Of a stretch of DNA of 64,000 bases, positions 1 through 10,900 are shown piece by piece (the first letter of the stretch is position 1; every line of letters begins with the position of its first letter). The stretch is from the NCBI GenBank assembly GCA_951640165.1, contig OX621264.1, forward strand, positions 5,895,001-5,959,000, written 5' to 3'. Below the pieces are notes generated by a model. It worked only from the letters and a program-made list of their open reading frames with translations. It ran no database searches and was not told the DNA's origin. A program made the translations under genes and the position numbers. This DNA is from Pseudoips prasinana (lineage: Eukaryota > Arthropoda > Insecta > Lepidoptera > Nolidae).

Positions 1-330
1 ACTCGGGCTTGGGATTGAGTTGTTCTGAGTCAACACACATGATTGTAATTAATCTTAAGTATATTTTATTTTTATTTTCGCTGGATGCGAATAGCGCAAG
101 ACCGGCAATTGTGTAGATCTTTGGGGGAGGCGAGGCCTTTCGGTTGATATGATGATGATGATATTTTATATTAAAAAAGGATTCCTACTGAGTTTTCTGG
201 CAGTGTTTCTCAGTAGCTGCCACGTCATGCACTGCACGGTGGGGTAAAAAAAAATGACCATTCCACAAACATGTAAAATTTTTACGGAATAAACGATTTT
301 TGATTTTGATAGTTTTATCTATGTTTGTGT
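1..330 (+). mobile_element. LINE 3' UTR copy interrupted by an RTE-type LINE tail
   Basis: 1-69 and 161-330 together match (inverted) 21005-21215, a jockey-like LINE 3' region ending in a poly(A)-like tail. Between them (about 70-160) is the 3' end of an RTE-type LINE (CTGGATGCGAATAGCGCAAG ... GATGATGATG). The sequence TATTTTAT on both sides looks like its target-site duplication. Confidence 0.7.
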
Positions 331-826
331 GACACATTCGCAATGCAATCTCTCAAAACTGGGATATCATAATATTAATCATCCTTCAGAATCAAACCAG
401 CACCCACCATGAACGGGAAGGAGATCAATCGCTCAGCGACTGGTATTCTCCAACGCCCCTGCGTTGGAGAATACCAGTAATATAACACCATCCAGAACAT
501 TTTTTTGTGTGATGAGAACAATTATTTGTTCTGTCTAGATGTAATATATCTATAATGCGTATGTATTTAGAAATATATGAATGTCTAAATACTAAAAGGG
601 CACATGTCATTTTTTTTTTGTTTTTTATGTCTTGGCAACACCTACTTACATTACGTTTTCTGCCAAAAGGATTGATTTATAGCTTGCTACGCACTCTATA
701 ATATAATATCAAAAACCAAAGTTTACATAGTAACAGTTTCATCTGGGTTTTTTTTTGTTTCCAGTAAAATTTTACTTTGTCATTTTATGAGTGACAAGTG
801 GGCATGTTTATCAGTTGTCTGGTTAC
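331..826. other. Unassigned AT-rich sequence with one hairpin
   Basis: No gene seen. It contains a perfect snap-back palindrome at about 434-473 (18-bp arms, ACTGGTATTCTCCAACGC, 4-nt loop). Confidence 0.6.
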
Positions 827-1065
827 CATCATAATAATAATATCTGGGGACAATGTCTCACAGATCATCCTAGCCCCAAACTAAGCAAAGCTTGTACTAT
901 TGGTACCAGGCGACGATATACATACTTATATAGATAGATAAATACATAGAAAACATCCATGACTCAGAAACTAATATCCGTGCTCATCACACAAATATTT
1001 GCACATAGTACTGGCTCTGCCTAGTTTGGGATGGGCAGTGTATTAGTTCTCCCCAAGATATTAAT
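827..1065 (-). mobile_element. tRNA-derived SINE, family B (headless copy)
   Basis: Minus-strand copy of the family best seen at 58618-58855: ATT tail, TGGGGACAATGTC, CCCCAAACTAAGCAAAGC, ATACATACTTATATAG and TGACTCAGAAAC. The tRNA-like head is missing; a second copy of the shared GTTTGGGAT tail module follows. Confidence 0.7.
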
Positions 1066-1097
1066 TTATTTATATTTATATGTCAAAATAATAATGT

Positions 1098-1255
1098 CAA
1101 GGGGCATTATTCACACAGGGCCATCTGGTCCCAAACTAAGCAGAGCTTCTACTATGGAAACCAGATAACTGATATACTACATATACTACTTTTCTTTCGT
1201 AAATACATAATATGTATTTACGAAAGAAAATAATTACACCCACACTCAGGAGAAA
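1098..1255 (-). mobile_element. tRNA-derived SINE, family A fragment with snap-back duplication
   Basis: Minus-strand copy of the family at 23216-23478. Between TACTTTTCTTT and TAATTACACCCA it carries a perfect 19-bp-arm palindrome (1192-1229) where other copies have only a short CTTATATAGA spacer. Confidence 0.7.
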
Positions 1256-1472
1256 CAAAGCAAATATGTGAAATAATTTTCAATATCACTGAAGTAATTT
1301 GATTTTATCAATTACAAACAAACAAGCAAAAAGACTTAGAGTTCTTTTAATTGCCTAGTTTGGGATCAGTAGTGGGTAGTGTTTTAGTTGCCCCAAGATA
1401 CTTATTTATATTTATTTAATATACAGACTTTTTATCGCGACCCGGATTTTTGGAACCCGGAATTGGATCTAA

Positions 1473-1649
1473 GGCCTCCTACGCAATATGCGGCTAGCCG
1501 CAATGCGACCAGCCGTGCGGCTGACCGTACTCAGATATTTGTACGAGAAAGTAATTTTTATTCGCACCGTGATGCGGCAGCCAGTCAGCAATATTGATTC
1601 AGCAAGCACGGCTGACCGCATTCCGGCTAACCGCATAGTGTAGGAGGCC
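1473..1649. mobile_element. Palindromic MITE with GGCCTCCTACGC ends (TWA-type target)
   Basis: 177 bp with terminal inverted repeats GGCCTCCTACGC...GTAGGAGGCC and inner inverted GCGGCTAGCCGC blocks, flanked by TAA and TTA. It is GC-rich against its surroundings. A sister copy lies at 61400-61570 with perfect TTA duplications. Three-base TWA targets are typical of PIF/Harbinger. Confidence 0.75.
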
Positions 1650-2320
1650 TTAGACTTCATTCTATGCCTTTTAACACGCCCACCGATGTACTATATTAGG
1701 CAAGGATTAGTATTGTTAGGTTCCAGCTTTAGGATTATATTTAAAGCTAATTGCCAAAATGATCTGTCCCCAATTATAAATAGAGTTGTAACTTTTGCTC
1801 GACTAGACGGATTCTCACGAAACATAGCTATCAAATGTAAAACTACAATGAAATCGGTACACTTGTTTCGAAGTTACGAAGCCACAGATAGGCACACCGG
1901 CGTAACCTTTAAAATAATAACAACCATTTATTTGCATGGGGGTTAAAAATACATATGTATCAAAATATAAATTAGCAGCATAATTAGTATTTATACCACG
2001 GCAGAGATCCCAAACCTTAATAAACACTTGCCTTAATTAACTTAAGAGGTAACTTAAACTTAAATACAATAATATCACCTATTGTTTACATTATTTAATT
2101 TTTTTTTGGTATTTTTCCAAAAATTTTTGATAACCTATCTAGTTTTCGTTATAAAAATCCCTATAATAAAATATTTACACTATTCACACACAAAAGGCTT
2201 TGATAAAAGCCTATTTATCAAAACTGCATCTTTATGGGACCAGCCCAAAGAGATTTAATACATAAGGTAATATAGGAGAAAATTATTATATTGAATATCT
2301 TTGGACCCGCCATAGAAATG
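1650..2320. other. Unassigned AT-rich sequence
   Basis: The stretch 1780-1945 has phrases seen in lepidopteran dispersed repeats (CGGATTCTCACGAAACATAG). No coding potential recognised. Confidence 0.4.
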
Positions 2321-2322
2321 TA

Positions 2323-2457
2323 CAGACGCCAGCACATCAAGCTTCCCCAATCTGTCAAATTTCCCCAATTGAAAGTGAACCTTATACTTTTGTGATAAAG
2401 TTGAAAATCTATAAAAGAAATTTGACAGATTGGGGTAGCTGGATGGGCTGGCGTCTG
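2323..2457. mobile_element. 135-bp hairpin MITE (TA target), copy 1
   Basis: TA|CAGACGCCAGCACATCAAGC ... GCTGGCGTCTG|TA with long imperfect inverted repeats covering nearly the whole element. Other copies at 8079-8213, 34107-34240 and 43647-43781 have the same ends, length and TA flanks. This fits a Tc1/mariner-type non-autonomous element. Confidence 0.85.
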
Positions 2458-2565
2458 TACATATATAAAACTAACACAAACTTATATGATATTACCATAA
2501 GAGGGCGCCACTGACATGATGAGACCATACAAGGTGTAATTTAAAAGGATAAAAAAAATATGTCC

Positions 2566-2935
2566 TCCCGACCGAATTTCGGCCACGGAGGCCAGTGTCA
2601 ACGGAGACTAGCCAATTGCGCAGGACATATTATAGTGCACAAGAGTGTGCGCAAACACAGGAGCACTTTCTATTCCATCGCTCTCATGATCTGATGGGAC
2701 GACTAGCGACACGACCGGAAAGATTTCAGGTACAGGACCGACGGCTTTCCGTGCTCTCCGAGGCACGGGGGTGTAATACCGCCAACTCCCAGACATCGGG
2801 CTGATACTGGGAAATTTCTTTTTACGGAAAAATCCCAAAAATCACATTTTGGCCCGACCCGGGATTTGAACCCAGGACCTGATTATCTGCGGTTGAATAC
2901 GCTGCCGCTGGACCAACGAGGCAATCAAAAAAATA
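2566..2935 (-). mobile_element. tRNA-derived SINE, family D
   Basis: The minus strand starts with a tRNA-like head (CCTCGTTGGTCCAGCGGCAG as box A, GGTTCAAATCCCGGGTCGGG as box B), then a body with AGCGGCGTCCCATCGGATCA-like sequence, and ends GGCCGAAATTCGG. Other copies: 20283-20660 and fragments at 13200-13500, 58896-58990 and 61040-61100. Confidence 0.75.
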
Positions 2936-2955
2936 ATATAAAGTGGACAGTTATA

Positions 2956-3455
2956 CAGGCTGGCCGAGGAGTTAACGTTCAAATGCAAAATTTTGATACT
3001 TTATGATGAGTAGTATCTGAATCACCCCTATGTATGTTGCATAGTTTTCGAGATAGAATTATTTTAATGATTTTTTTCGTAGTAGTATCTGAATCACCCC
3101 TATGTATGTTGCATAGTTTTCGAGATAGAATTATTTTAATGATTTTTTTCGTAAATTTCACCTAACGTTTTCAGTTTTTTCTCGTTCTGTTAAACATTTC
3201 TGGTTCAGTTTTTTTGTGAAAACTAATTAGCATAGTTTAACCTAACACCCTAAAAAGTATGGTTTATCTAATCATTGCAGAACTGACTTAGAATTTATTC
3301 GAAAGTTCAAAATTAGGGTTTGAGCTCAGGACTCATAAATTGTCTAAGTATCCAAAAAATGCAAAATCGTAGAACATACATGGGGGTGAGTCGGATACTT
3401 CTCATCATAAAGTATCTAAATTTCGCGTTTGAACGTTAACTCCTCGGCCAGCCTG
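2956..3455. mobile_element. 500-bp TIR element with internal tandem duplication
   Basis: Terminal inverted repeats of about 55 bp: CAGGCTGGCCGAGGAGTTAA at the left and its complement at the right. Inside, a 72-bp segment (TAGTATCTGAATCACCCC...) occurs twice, starting at 3011 and 3083. No ORF for a transposase; non-autonomous. Confidence 0.8.
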
Positions 3456-3704
3456 CAATTATTTCGAACCTTCGCTCGACTCTACAACAAAAAAAAAACT
3501 AAATCTATGGCATATATCATATGTTTCCACCCGTCTTTATCCCTAAACCTAATTAATTAAACTATTTGTTAATATACATTCTCGTTATTTGAGCGTGTTA
3601 TCAAAAATTCTTTATTTTTTTTTACTTTTCTTCATTATTTTATGAATTTAAACATCTATTATGGCAGGTATATTAGACTCAAATTAAACTTAAATTACAC
3701 CCAG

Positions 3705-3935
3705 TTTTATACATCAGCCAAAGTACGTCCACAGCTGGACAAAAGCTTCCACAAAGAATGAGGGGATATGCCATAATCGCCACACTTGGCAGACGGGTTG
3801 ACGATCGCAGTTTGATGATCATAGTTCACAGAAAAACGCTGCTGCCCGTTCTCTGGTAGGTATACCCTCGGACGATTTCTACGCCTCCCACGGGATGAGA
3901 TAAATGGGGTGATGATATTCTATGCTGTCACCACA
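3705..3935 (-). mobile_element. SINE with RTE-like 3' tail (family R)
   Basis: The minus strand reads GATGAGATGG-like head, GTTCTCTGGTAG (as complement), GGCGATTATGGCAT and ends in GTCCAGC-GTGGACGTACTTT. That end equals the 3' end of the RTE-type LINEs at 35030 and 62180. Other copies: 4420-4630 (+), 15756-15995 (-), 42672-42930 (-), 49905-50085 (+). Confidence 0.65.
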
Positions 3936-4003
3936 CAACAGTATATTTCACCCACATTGTCAGCATATTATTGTACTTTTTATTTATACATACATACATA
4001 GAA

Positions 4004-4339
4004 TCACGCCTGTTTCCCAGAAGGGTAGGCAGAGACAACGGATTTCCATATGTCACGATCTTTGCACACGTCTTTTGCCTCGATTACTGTCATTATATTC
4101 TTCATACATGCTCGCCGGTTTAGGGTACTTCTGACCTGCCCTTTCTTGAGAACGTCTCCCATTTGGTCAGAGAATGTTCGACGAGGTCTTCCCCTTCCGG
4201 TTGTCCCATTCACACAGGCCAGGTATACTTCTTTGGTCAATCTTCTTTCTAAATGCGCAAACCATCTCAGCATTCCTTTTTCAATCTTTGTGACTACATC
4301 TTCTTTCACACCACAACACTCTCTTATATCAGTGTGCAT
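4004..4339 (-). pseudogene. RTE-like LINE reverse transcriptase, C-terminal fragment
   Basis: Encodes [36 protein letters not shown] and a terminal SAYPSGKQA followed by a stop and a TATG-repeat tail (3990-4003). It lacks four residues (RMNE) of the parental motif [13 protein letters not shown] seen at 18583-19506. 5'-truncated. Confidence 0.85.
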
Positions 4340-4419
4340 TGGACAAGTACAAGGGTATGTTAATAACCAAGTGCTGAATAAATTTCATTATTTCATATTA
4401 GCTGCGTGGTCACGGTGGC

Positions 4420-4630
4420 GAATATTAGAATATCATCAACCAATCTCAACCCACGGGGGTGACCCGACCCGAGCGAATATCTACTAGAGAACGGCAGCAG
4501 CGTTTTCTGTGAACTATGGCCATCTTACTGCGATCTCCAACCCGTATGCCAAGCGTGGCGATTATGGCATATCCTCCCAAGATGCTTTTGTCCAGCAGTG
4601 GACTTCTTACAGCTATTATGACGACACAAC
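4420..4630 (+). mobile_element. SINE family R copy
   Basis: Plus-strand copy: CACGGGGGTGACCCGA, ACGGCAGCAGCGTTTTCTG, GGCGATTATGGCAT and the RTE-like tail TTTTGTCCAGCAGTGGACTT. Confidence 0.65.
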
Positions 4631-4772
4631 TACACCAAGTCTTCCAGGAACATTTTGGGGTTCGTTTTTAGAGCGTTATACCACCCACTGCCACTTCAGC
4701 TTGGCAATTCTTCGAGCTATGTGGATACTTCCATTCGCCTGTATATTTCAACATATCTGATTGGATCTCGCA

Positions 4773-5146
4773 TAGGATTACCATATGACAGGCATTAGCC
4801 GCATTTGACAGGCATTTTGAAGTTTAGACAGGCGTGCGGCCGGCATTGGTCTGAGACAGGCATTTTCGCAGGCTCTCGTCAACGCCCAGTGGAGTAAAGA
4901 CAGAAATGGGCTGACAATTGAATCAGTAAAAGCAAATTGATTACACAGGAAAATTACTAAACTGTATCTTGTGAAGTACCTATTTTACATATATATAAAT
5001 ATCCTTCTTCATTATTATCTGTAATAATGAAGAAGGCTTTTATTTATTACCTACAGCGTTTCGCTTCAGACAGGCATTTTTCGGAAAAATCTGACATTTT
5101 AGGTACCATAGACAGGCATCCCTCTATTTATATATGGTAACCCTAA
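4773..5146. mobile_element. Non-autonomous hAT, 374 bp, with 8-bp target duplication
   Basis: Flanked on both sides by ATCTCGCA (4765-4772 and 5147-5154). Inverted ends TAGGATTACCATAT and ATATGGTAACCCTAA. The motif GACAGGCAT recurs at least five times near both ends, a layout typical of hAT subterminal transposase-binding repeats. No transposase. Confidence 0.85.
5003..5037. repeat. Perfect short hairpin
   Basis: CCTTCTTCATTATTA and its complement separated by 4 nt, inside the hAT element. Confidence 0.8.
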
Positions 5147-5330
5147 ATCTCGCAGGGATACTCTTGCCCCTACCCCTATAATCCATTGTACGACTAAACG
5201 CCGACAGACTGTACACCGACAAGACTTTAATTGGACTGGACTTTTCGCCGACAGAACACTTTGCCGACAGTATTCATAATTATTTGTTTAGGTTAGTTTA
5301 GAACTGTGACCACAACCAGAACCGAATGAC

Positions 5331-5746
5331 ATAACTCTAACTACAACTATACCCTAACTGAGATGTGAAGTCCTTTTAGGTTGGCAGAAATTAGTGTCGA
5401 CAACATGTAATTAATGCCATGTGTATCGCAAGCATCACCCGGTTACGGGACCACTTAACATCAGGTGCGCCGTATGCTTGTTTTTGATGTTTTGATTTAC
5501 AATTGCACTATAGGAAGCACTGTGATCAGATTACCGGTAGTTTTTAAATATTTAAGGCAGGATATAGTCTGCCTGAACAATAGGACAACAGAATTCAGAA
5601 GAGGGATAATTGTATTCAGAAGAGGAATTATTAGAATCTACATTTAATATTATAAATGAAACCCCCTGAGGTTTTTGAGTCTTCGTTCTAAATCATCTAA
5701 GGAGGACTCCGGCGGGGTCCAGGGATCTTCACGTTCTTGTTCGTCT
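5331..5746 (-). pseudogene. Captured copy of CHMP7 exon 11 (last 33 codons) and flank
   Basis: The minus strand still encodes [19 protein letters not shown], then [12 protein letters not shown] and a stop, one residue (N to H) different from the functional exon. The copy breaks off before the first PWTPPES repeat and has no functional acceptor in phase: joining at the nearest AG from exon 10 would give a stop within six codons. It is therefore an exon fragment, not an alternative exon. Confidence 0.85.
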
Positions 5747-5763
5747 TTAGTTTTTAAAGAAAC

Positions 5764-5816
5764 ATTTACCAAGTGTAATAAGACCGATTCGGTCCTATTA
5801 CACTTGGTAATTGTTT
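5764..5816. repeat. Near-perfect palindrome, almost no loop
   Basis: TTACCAAGTGTAATAAGACC meets its complement head to head around 5788; arms about 27 bp with two mismatches. Inside the CHMP7-capturing element. Confidence 0.8.
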
Positions 5817-6051
5817 CTCTCTGAGTATGAGTGAAGTGTTCTGTCGGCGAAAAGTAAAGTCTTGACGGTAGGTATGTCGGCGTTTAGTCGTACACTCCTA
5901 TAATCTACCCAGACAGTTATATACGCCATGCAAAAACTGATGATTTAAATCAAAACCCCTTATATTTTCCTATACAAGCTCTCGAGAACCTTGTGCTTCT
6001 TCAGTCAGTCAGCCATTTTGCTTTCAAACGTGTAACAAGAATAACATTTTA

Positions 6052-6780
6052 AGGCCCACTTGCAACAAAGGCTAGGCTAAAATAAAGTAACTCGAGTTAA
6101 GTAACTTCGGGTTAATTCGTTAAAATTTTAACTCAACATTCAGTTGCGGCAATGAAAAATAACACCGAGTCAACTAACTCGGTGTTTCTCTATTTTACGT
6201 TGGTATCATTAAAGAGGTTGTGTTCGGTAATGTAATCCAACTAAATATGAATGTGTGAACAATGAGTGAAATATTTATACACCGCTTTTTGTCACTAGAA
6301 GACTTTGTATATATCTGTCTGATGTGTTTTTTCAAAGACATTTCAATTTGATCGTTCGTGTCTGAAACCAATCTGTCAATTTCGAGTTGTTCAAATATTG
6401 TCAAGTCAAAGTTGGCATGATCAGACCTTTCTGCAACTCTTCTATTATAAAAGTCCGAGCTAATATATTCGACAATTTCTTCATCATCATCAGACAACAA
6501 AAAATCACTCGTAATTGTTTAGGACATAAAACTGTTTTAAAATCTCTGACTTTCACTTCTGTAACCCAATATAACCTCTCAAACGGAACATATTTGACAT
6601 TACTAATCCGGAGTTAGTGATTTAACCCACCAAAATAGGTGGGTTAAAATTTAAATAAAATAAACCAAGGTTGGTCCGTAAATCTTGGTGGTGCAAGACT
6701 TAAACCCATATTAGCCACTAACTCTGAGTTAATTCATTTAACCTGGGGTGGAGCAAGTGTATGACACTTTAATAGAGGTA
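6052..6780. mobile_element. Probable Harbinger-like remnant with small ORF
   Basis: Left end GGCCCACTTGCAACA after TTTTA, right end GGTGGAGCAAGTGT; subterminal TTAACTC/GAGTTAA motifs at both sides; a short palindrome at 6624-6646. The minus-strand ORF 6195-6500 (101 aa) begins MLSDDDEEIVEYIS with RSDHANFDLTIFEQ, reminiscent of the N-terminus of Harbinger transposases, but lacks a catalytic domain. Tentative. Confidence 0.4.
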
Positions 6781-7509
6781 TCTCTTAAAGTGTGGACGTT
6801 TGGCACACTACTATTAACTCTGTTCTACAATTCGTTGGCAGAATAAACTCCTATACTTTTGTTACACGTCGTATAACAAAACTATCACGTGCAATACCTT
6901 ATTCTTTTAATATAACTATACAAAAATTTACAATTACATACGAAATCAGCTTATCATTGCGTCATACTTATTTTTAAACTGTACAATATAAAAGTATTTT
7001 CAACCAAACATCCACAGAAAGACAAAAAAAATCCATAGACAATAATTTCGTCTTGTAGGTGAGCCTTCTAGGAGTCGAACCTTTTACCGCAGATGCTTCA
7101 GGCGTTTAGCTACGAAAGATACACATTGGCAGAAAAAAATTGTTTCCTTCTTAGACCCTCACACTGCAGTTGTATGAGATGTACATAGGTTCGATTCCAC
7201 ATAACGAATAAATTTATGATTCTTTTGTATGGAGTTCAAAATTGCAGAAAAATTGCAGTGTTTTTTTTTCTTTTTGTGGTCAAATCCAATATCGATGTAC
7301 ACTACCCATCTATGCGGAACAAATAGTGCATAAGAATCAAGATTCAAACCCAGGACTTCATCCTCAGACCAACAAGGCAGTCAATAGTGGTTTAAGTATA
7401 TTCAGTACTGTCATTATAATTATGCGCCCGCGCAGGACTTGTCTTTTCTTATTTAGCCAATGGTCCGTGGATGACTGGGTACTCTTTATACAGGATAAAT
7501 TTTACAGAA
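6781..7509. other. Unassigned sequence with two tRNA-like SINE heads
   Basis: 7062-7122 (minus) has a box-B-like GGTTCGACTCC, and 7330-7385 has GATTCAAACCCAGGAC. Neither folds into a full tRNA by eye. Nothing else recognised. Confidence 0.4.
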
Positions 7510-7763
7510 CATAATTCTAACTACAACTATACCCTGACTGAGATTTGAAGTCCTTTTGGGTAGACAGAAAAGAGGGTCGACGACGCATGCGTAATGCCAT
7601 GTGTATCGCAAGCATCATCTGGCTACGGGAACACTTACCATCAGGTGCACCATACGCTTGTTTTTGATGTTTCAATTTACAATCCTCCAATATACTTCCA
7701 AATTTACATCACCTAAAGGACTACAGTATTCAGAAGAGGGATTATTAGAATCTACATTTAATA

Positions 7764-7962
7764 TTATAAATTGAACCCCCTGAGGTTTTTGAGTCTTCGT
7801 TCTAAATCATCTAAGGAGGACTCTGGAGGGGTCCAGGGATCTTCACGTTCTTGTTCGTCTACGGTGGACTCGGGAGGAGTCCAAGGGCCTTGATGTGTTT
7901 TCCTCTCACCTCCGGGAGCCAATGGGAAGCGTGTAGCAGTGGATTTGCCCGGACTTTCAGCA
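7764..7962 (-). CDS. CHMP7: CHMP7 terminal coding exon 11 (MIM1 motif, stop)
   Basis: Acceptor CATTTCAG, TAA stop at 7766-7764. One base completes Ser561, then 65 codons (562-626). It contains a twofold repeat of about 16 residues (PWTPPEST... and PWTPPESS...), then [15 protein letters not shown]. The pattern of acidic residues, L-x-x-R-L-x-x-L-R fits the MIT-interacting motif 1 of ESCRT-III proteins such as CHMP2A, the VPS4 docking site. A diverged copy of the last 33 codons and the following 250 bp lies at 5331-5746. Confidence 0.88.
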
Positions 7963-10900
7963 CTGAAATGGATAATAATAAAATAAATATCTTGAGACAA
8001 ATCACATAGTGACATCTATCCCAAACTAAGCAAAGCTTGTACTATGGATATAAGAAAATGGATAGAAATATTTATGTACAGACGCCAGCACATCAAGCTA
8101 CCCCAATCTGTCAAATTTCCCCAATTGAAATTGAACTTTATGCGTATGTAATAACGTTGAAAATCTATAAAAGAAATTTGACTGATTGGGGTAGCTTGAT
8201 GTGTTGGTGACTGTACTATTTTGTGTAAATATCATCAAATTCATGTGAGCTGAATCAAGTCCACTGCTGGACAAAGGCCTCCCCAAAAGATCTTGTCCAT
8301 CATTTGGTGGTATATCCCCACTTGTAAATATATGTTACTGTAAAATTGTTAATACTGTTAGATTATAATCTATCTCGATTGCAAATTATCGACAGATTGT
8401 GAACCGTAACATACTTTTTAATCGAGCTTATATTTCGCTACTAGGAAAGTAGGTTAGGTTAGAACTGCGACCATACAACGCACGAGCAGAGCGGACCGCG
8501 GCAGCGGCTGCCGAGTGCCGGAAATAAATATATTTACATAAACAAGATTAGTGATTTATCAGTTTCAAACGTCATTAGGGTCACATCACTATTTTTCATT
8601 ATGATAAAGGCTACCAAATGTCATTTAAACAATTTAATAAGAATTTAATGCGGTAGAAATGTGAGCTCTGAGAAGTATGTGTGGTGCGACTTTGAGAAAC
8701 AGAATACGAAATACTAATTTAGCAGAGCGTTGTGGTGTGAATGTAGTCACAAAGATTGAAAAAGGTATGCTTAAATGGTTTGGGCATTTAGAAAGGATGC
8801 ATGAGAAGAAGATTGACATAAGAAGTATACCGCCTGGTATACTATAATAATAATATCTGGGGACAATGTCACACAGATCATCCTAGCCCCAAACTAAGCA
8901 AAGCTTGTATGGGTACCAGGCGACGATATACATACTTATATAGATAGATAAATACTTATATACATAGAAAACATCAATGACTCAGAAACAAATATTCGTG
9001 CTTATCACACAAATATTTGCACTTACCGGGATTCGAACCCAGGACCACCAGCTTCGTAGGCAGGAGCACTACCAACTAGGCTACGGTGACCGTCGAATAA
9101 ATACTTGTGTGTACTAAATGTCACAACGAGGTCTTTTTTCCGGTTCCACATGCTTATGTGTGAATGATACAACCGGAAGGAAGACCTCATAGAACATATT
9201 CTGACCAAATCAGAGAAAACCCAGGTCAGAAGTACACTAAACCGGCGAGGATGTATGAAGTACCGGGTAGCATTAAAGCGCGACCGTCGTTATTAACACA
9301 AGGTCCGCCATAATAATAATACCTTAATATAGACAAAACCATTTAGACAATATGTAGTAAAAATATAGCTAAAACTATAAATTTTGTTAATTAAACTTAA
9401 ACAACTTAATCACCATAACTTAACACAAGCTAGCTAAATATCATTGCTATTATAAAATACATTTTATAAATGTTTTCATACAATGCGTGTACCTAAATAT
9501 CTATGTAACTAGAAATAATAATGTATACAACTATATTACTACGAACATATTCTGACTATTTACAAGCTCTTTTTTAAAGTATACGTGAATAAAAACCTTT
9601 TTCTATGCATGAGACACTGCAGGTCCTATTCCTTGGTAGAAATAAAACCCGGAAATATCTGGATAACTGTTTTACTGCATTTAATTTAAGTGTTAACAAA
9701 ATTACGTGTTGCTTGGCTGACGCCGATAGATTTGTGTAGACAATTATAAAAATAACATGTGGGTATAAAATATAAAAGTTGTCGATGAGTATAGTATTAA
9801 GTATTTTAAGTATGGTTTCTATTGGAGAGGTGTTTAGGCCGCGACAACCTTTTTTATTTATTTATTTTATTTAGAAGAATATAACGACGGTAAACTAGGC
9901 AAAATAGGTGTGCAAAGAAATGGAAATGTTGTTTCTGCCTACCCCTCTGGGAAACAGGCGTGTGTCTATATATATGTCATAGTATATGTGGAACTGCTAC
10001 ACCCACTAATATAATCACCTGAAGTACTCCGTGCTGGCGGCCAGGTCGCTATCCTTGTCGTTGTACAGCCATACTCCGGCAGACATCTTGTGGTCACGCA
10101 CTTGGAAGTCTGTGTTGTACAGGCGAGGGGGGGTTGTGAAATCCAGATTCAGCTTTTGACCTGGGACAACATATTTGCATTTCAACAGTCAAAATTACAA
10201 TGTTAGGCATATAAAAATACTTAATTTTAAGATCAAAGAAGCAAAATCTATGCCAACCTTTAAAAAATACTTAAAATATTATTTAACATCTAATCTGAGC
10301 GCACCTTAGTTTACATGTCGCTTGGATCCGGTAGTAGCATTAAAGCGCGACCGTCGTTATTAACACAAGGTCCGTCATAATAATAATACCTTTAATATAG
10401 ACAGAACCATTGACAATATGTAGTAAAAATATTAGACTTAAACTAGATAATTAAACATAATCTCTTGACAATAACTTGATACGAGCTAGCTAAATATCAT
10501 TTCTGTAATAAAATAAATTTTATAAATGTTTTCATACAAGATGTACCTAAATATCTATGTTACTAGAAATAATATCTAATGTATACAACTATATTACTAC
10601 AAACATGTTCTGACTATTTACAAGCGCTTTTTTAAAGTCTACGTGAATAAAAACCTTTTATTTTTATTTTAAAACAACATTATTGTTCATCTTGGATAAA
10701 TAAAGAACCTTAGAAACTGACCAGGGTGCAGCCTATCATCTTGCCGTATCTCCCCGAACCCCCCAGCGATGTCGGTGAGAGTACAACCTTTGGTGTCCCA
10801 CACCGCGTCGTTCAGACACTCCTTGGACGGCGGGTACCACGGCTTGCACGGCTTGGGCTCCGCCTTCGATATCTTTGGTGCCACTGATTTAGGAGATGAC

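Larger units (their letters stand above)
4660..5185 (-). mobile_element. RTE-type LINE 3' fragment, interrupted by a hAT
   Basis: 4660-4772 and 5147-5185 on the minus strand match the LINE tail at 35270-35340 (CACTGCCACTTCAG, ATCTGATTGGATC, GCAGG). The hAT at 4773-5146 lies between them. The uninterrupted form at 35310-35345 is the empty site. Confidence 0.7.
5187..5894. mobile_element. TIR element carrying a copied CHMP7 last exon
   Basis: Inverted ends: TGTACGACTAAACGCCGACA at 5187 and its near complement ending at 5894, with further inverted blocks (ACTTTTCGCCGACAGAACAC against GTGTTCTGTCGGCGAAAAGT). CCTATAATC lies just outside both ends and may be the target duplication. Inside, 5331-5746 is about 80-90% identical by eye to 7510-7860, the CHMP7 terminal exon plus downstream DNA. 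No transposase. Superfamily not assigned. Confidence 0.8.

Noticed and set aside
5645..5746. Alternative last exon for CHMP7
   Set aside because: The coding similarity is strong, but the only nearby AG has a poor pyrimidine tract and joining from exon 10 gives a stop after a few codons. Treated as a captured fragment.
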